This document shows positions 62,232 through 64,000 of a stretch of 64,000 bases of DNA, piece after piece. Position 1 is the first letter of the stretch. Each line of letters opens with the position of its first letter. The notes under the pieces are model-generated. The model saw only the letters and a program-made list of their open reading frames with translations, did not search any database and had not been told where the DNA came from. This stretch comes from Trujillonella endophytica. Its GTDB lineage: Bacteria; Actinomycetota; Actinomycetes; Mycobacteriales; Geodermatophilaceae. The DNA is taken from contig NZ_JABGCI010000001.1 in NCBI RefSeq assembly GCF_019799905.1, forward strand, positions 1,302,001-1,366,000, read 5' to 3'. Position numbers and translations under genes: made by a program.

Positions 62232-64000
62232 GTGGGGAAGCGACGGGGAACGGTCCTGGGCTCGGCGCTGGTGCTGCTGGCCGTGCCGGTGCTGGCGGCA
62301 TGCACCTCCGACGACGACGCCGAGGACGACGTCCGCGCGGCCGCGGAGGCGTTCCTCGCCGACTGGGCCGGTGGGGACACCGCGGCCGCTGCCGAGGCCA
62401 CGGACGACCCGGCCGCCGCCACCGCGCTGCTGGAGCAGACCGCCGCGGACCTGCCCGAGGCCACGCTCGCCGCGGAGCTGGGGGACGTCGAGGTGGGCGA
62501 GGACGGCGCCGCCACCGCGGGCTGGACCGCCACGTGGGACCTGGCCGCCGCCCCCGAGTGGAGCTACGAGGGCACCCTGCGGCTGCGCGAGGCCGACGAC
62601 GAGTGGCAGGTCGTGGCCGAGCCCGCGCTGGTGCACCCGGAGCTCGCCGAGGGTCAGCACCTGGAGCTCACCCGGACCCTGCCCGAGCGGGCCGCGGTCA
62701 CCGACGCCTCGGGTGCGCCGCTGTTCACCCCGACCGAGGTGGTCCGGGTGGGCGTCGACCCCGGCCAGGTGACCGACCTGCCGGCCCTGGCGGCCGCGCT
62801 GTCGGCCGCCACGGGCGTCGCGGCGGAGGAGATCGCCGCCGACGTCCAGGCCGCGCCGGCGGGGCAGTTCGTGCCGGTCATCGACCTGCGCCGGCCGGAC
62901 TTCGAGCGGATCCGCGCGCAGGTGTTCGACCTGCCCGGTGCCGTCTTCCCCACCGAGACGCGGCTGCTCGCGCCGACGTCCCGGTTCGCCGTCGCCCTGC
63001 TCGGCCGGGTCGGCTCGGCGACCGCCGAGATGCTGGAGGAGACCACCGGGGACGACGGGCCGCAGTACGCGGCCGGCGACCAGCTCGGCACGTCCGGCCT
63101 GCAGCGGGCCTTCCAGGAGCAGCTGACCGGCACCGCCGGCTTCACGGTGAGCGTGGTCAGCACCGACGAGAGCACCGGCGACGAGGGCCGCGAGATCGAC
63201 GCCGCCCAGCCGGTGCCGGGGCAGCCGGTGCAGACGCCGATCGTGCCCGCCGTCCAGACCGCCGCCGAGGCCGCCGTCGCCGGTCAGGCGCTGCCCACGC
63301 ACCTCGTCGTCGTCCGCCCGGGCACCGGCGAGATCCTCGCGGTCGCCTCCAACGAGGCCGCCAACCCGGCCAACGCGCTCACCGGTCAGTACCCGCCGGG
63401 CTCCAGCATGAAGACGATCACGGCGACCGCGCTGCTGGGCGCCGGCGTGCTCACCCCGCAGACCCCGCTGCCCTGCCCCGGGACGACGGTGGTCGAGGGC
63501 CGCGAGTTCGAGAACCAGGACCAGTTCGACCTCGGCACCGTGCCCTTCACCGAGGCCTTCGCCGAGTCCTGCAACACCACCTTCATCCAGCAGGGGCTGC
63601 AGCTGCCCGACGACGCGCTGGCCGCCGCCGCGGCGTCCTACGGCGTGGGCGCGGACTGGCAGCTGCCGGTCGGCGTCTTCAGCGGCAGCGTCCCCGCCGA
63701 CAGCACCGGGACGACGAAGGCGGCCAACGCGATCGGCCAGGGCCAGGTGCTGATGAGCCCGGCGCAGATGGCGCTCGTCGCGGCCGGCATCGCCGGCGGC
63801 ACGCCCGCCGTCCCGATCGAGGTGGTCGGCGCCGAGCCGGCCGGCGCGGCTCCGGCGGGTCCGGCCCCGGCCGTGCTGGACGCGCTGCGGCCGATGATGC
63901 GCGAGGTGGTGCTCTCCGGGACGGCGAACGCGCTGGCCGACCGCGGCGAGGTCCACGGCAAGACCGGCACCGCCGAGTTCGGCACGGCCAGCCCGCCCGA
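62232..64000 (+). CDS. Penicillin-binding lipoprotein (transpeptidase), 3' end outside the window
   Basis: This class B penicillin-binding protein cross-links peptidoglycan outside the membrane. At least 589 residues are visible. The N-terminus is a lipoprotein signal (VLGSALVLLAVPVLAAC, lipobox LAAC), then an NTF2-like MecA_N domain (AEAFLADWAGGDTAAAAEAT), a dimerisation region, and the transpeptidase with SSMK in YPPGSSMKTITATALL near 387-402, SCN in AESCNTTF near 444, and KTG in HGKTGTAEF near 574-582. GTG at 62232 is about seven bases behind GAGGCT, a possible -10 box. Matches M. tuberculosis Rv2864c in place and domain order. The frame is open to the window end. Confidence 0.94.
   Translation, partial: MGKRRGTVLGSALVLLAVPVLAACTSDDDAEDDVRAAAEAFLADWAGGDTAAAAEATDDPAAATALLEQTAADLPEATLAAELGDVEVGEDGAATAGWTATWDLAAAPEWSYEGTLRLREADDEWQVVAEPALVHPELAEGQHLELTRTLPERAAVTDASGAPLFTPTEVVRVGVDPGQVTDLPALAAALSAATGVAAEEIAADVQAAPAGQFVPVIDLRRPDFERIRAQVFDLPGAVFPTETRLLAPTSRFAVALLGRVGSATAEMLEETTGDDGPQYAAGDQLGTSGLQRAFQEQLTGTAGFTVSVVSTDESTGDEGREIDAAQPVPGQPVQTPIVPAVQTAAEAAVAGQALPTHLVVVRPGTGEILAVASNEAANPANALTGQYPPGSSMKTITATALLGAGVLTPQTPLPCPGTTVVEGREFENQDQFDLGTVPFTEAFAESCNTTFIQQGLQLPDDALAAAAASYGVGADWQLPVGVFSGSVPADSTGTTKAANAIGQGQVLMSPAQMALVAAGIAGGTPAVPIEVVGAEPAGAAPAGPAPAVLDALRPMMREVVLSGTANALADRGEVHGKTGTAEFGTASPP

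Overview
This window is a piece of a very GC-rich actinobacterial chromosome. I infer a member of the Geodermatophilaceae (Blastococcus, Modestobacter or Geodermatophilus type). The reasons are the extreme GC content with G or C in nearly every third codon position, the frequent GTG starts, the four-base stop/start overlaps, and a gene order that follows, nearly gene for gene, the Mycobacterium tuberculosis block from ddl (Rv2981c) to the penicillin-binding lipoprotein (Rv2864c). A WhiG/FliA-type sigma factor adds to this. No rRNA, tRNA, CRISPR array, insertion sequence or prophage was seen. Almost every gene is intact; only the first (ddl) and last (penicillin-binding lipoprotein) are cut by the window edges.

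Layout. 1-4.8 kb: ddl, a lipoprotein, DUF3515, an AsnC-type sensor, thiL, a GNAT, a cytidylate-kinase-like protein, and rpmB. 4.8-17.5 kb: DAK2 protein, recG, rsmD, coaD, sepIVA-like, DUF177, rpmF, rnc, mutM, acylphosphatase, smc. 17.5-24.4 kb: two hydrolases of minus orientation (an endonuclease/exonuclease/phosphatase-fold protein and a PhoD-like phosphatase), then ftsY, then an ECF nickel/cobalt transporter (cbiM, cbiN-like, cbiQ, cbiO). 24.4-28.6 kb: amtB, glnB, glnD, preceded by GlnR-like boxes. 28.7-38.2 kb: a small Cys protein, ffh, an amidohydrolase, proS, a VOC protein, rpsP, a KH protein, rimM, trmD, a NUDIX hydrolase, rplS, lepB. 38.2-49.8 kb: an atypical response regulator, rnhB, DUF2469, yraN-like, comM, dprA, a thioesterase, xerC, whiG-like sigma, a monooxygenase-like protein, an M23 peptidase, rpsB, tsf. 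49.9-64 kb: pyrH, frr, cdsA, a DUF952-GNAT fusion, a PPK2 kinase, a SpoU methyltransferase, rlmN, a VIT-family transporter, DUF2631, dxr, a site-2 protease, ispG, a GNAT, and the penicillin-binding lipoprotein.

How the genes work together. Most are housekeeping genes: ribosome parts and maturation (rpmB, rpmF, rpsP, rplS, rpsB, tsf, frr, rimM, trmD, rsmD, rlmN, rnc), co-translational export (ftsY, ffh, lepB), chromosome structure and repair (smc, recG, mutM, rnhB, xerC, dprA, comM), isoprenoid synthesis (dxr, ispG), phospholipid and cofactor synthesis (cdsA, coaD, thiL), wall synthesis (ddl, the penicillin-binding lipoprotein), and nitrogen signalling (amtB-glnB-glnD).

What stands out is in the spaces between genes and at gene starts. 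A roughly 57-base palindromic element is present six times, each time just behind a stop codon and in the same orientation as the gene it follows, with arms that change together between copies. An 80-base symmetric array of nested palindromes lies ahead of the DUF177-rpmF unit. Three genes appear to start with CTG. The response regulator has Glu where the phosphorylated Asp should be, and paired inverted repeats lie upstream of it. The nickel/cobalt transporter appears inserted into an otherwise conserved neighbourhood, with a metal-regulator-like operator.
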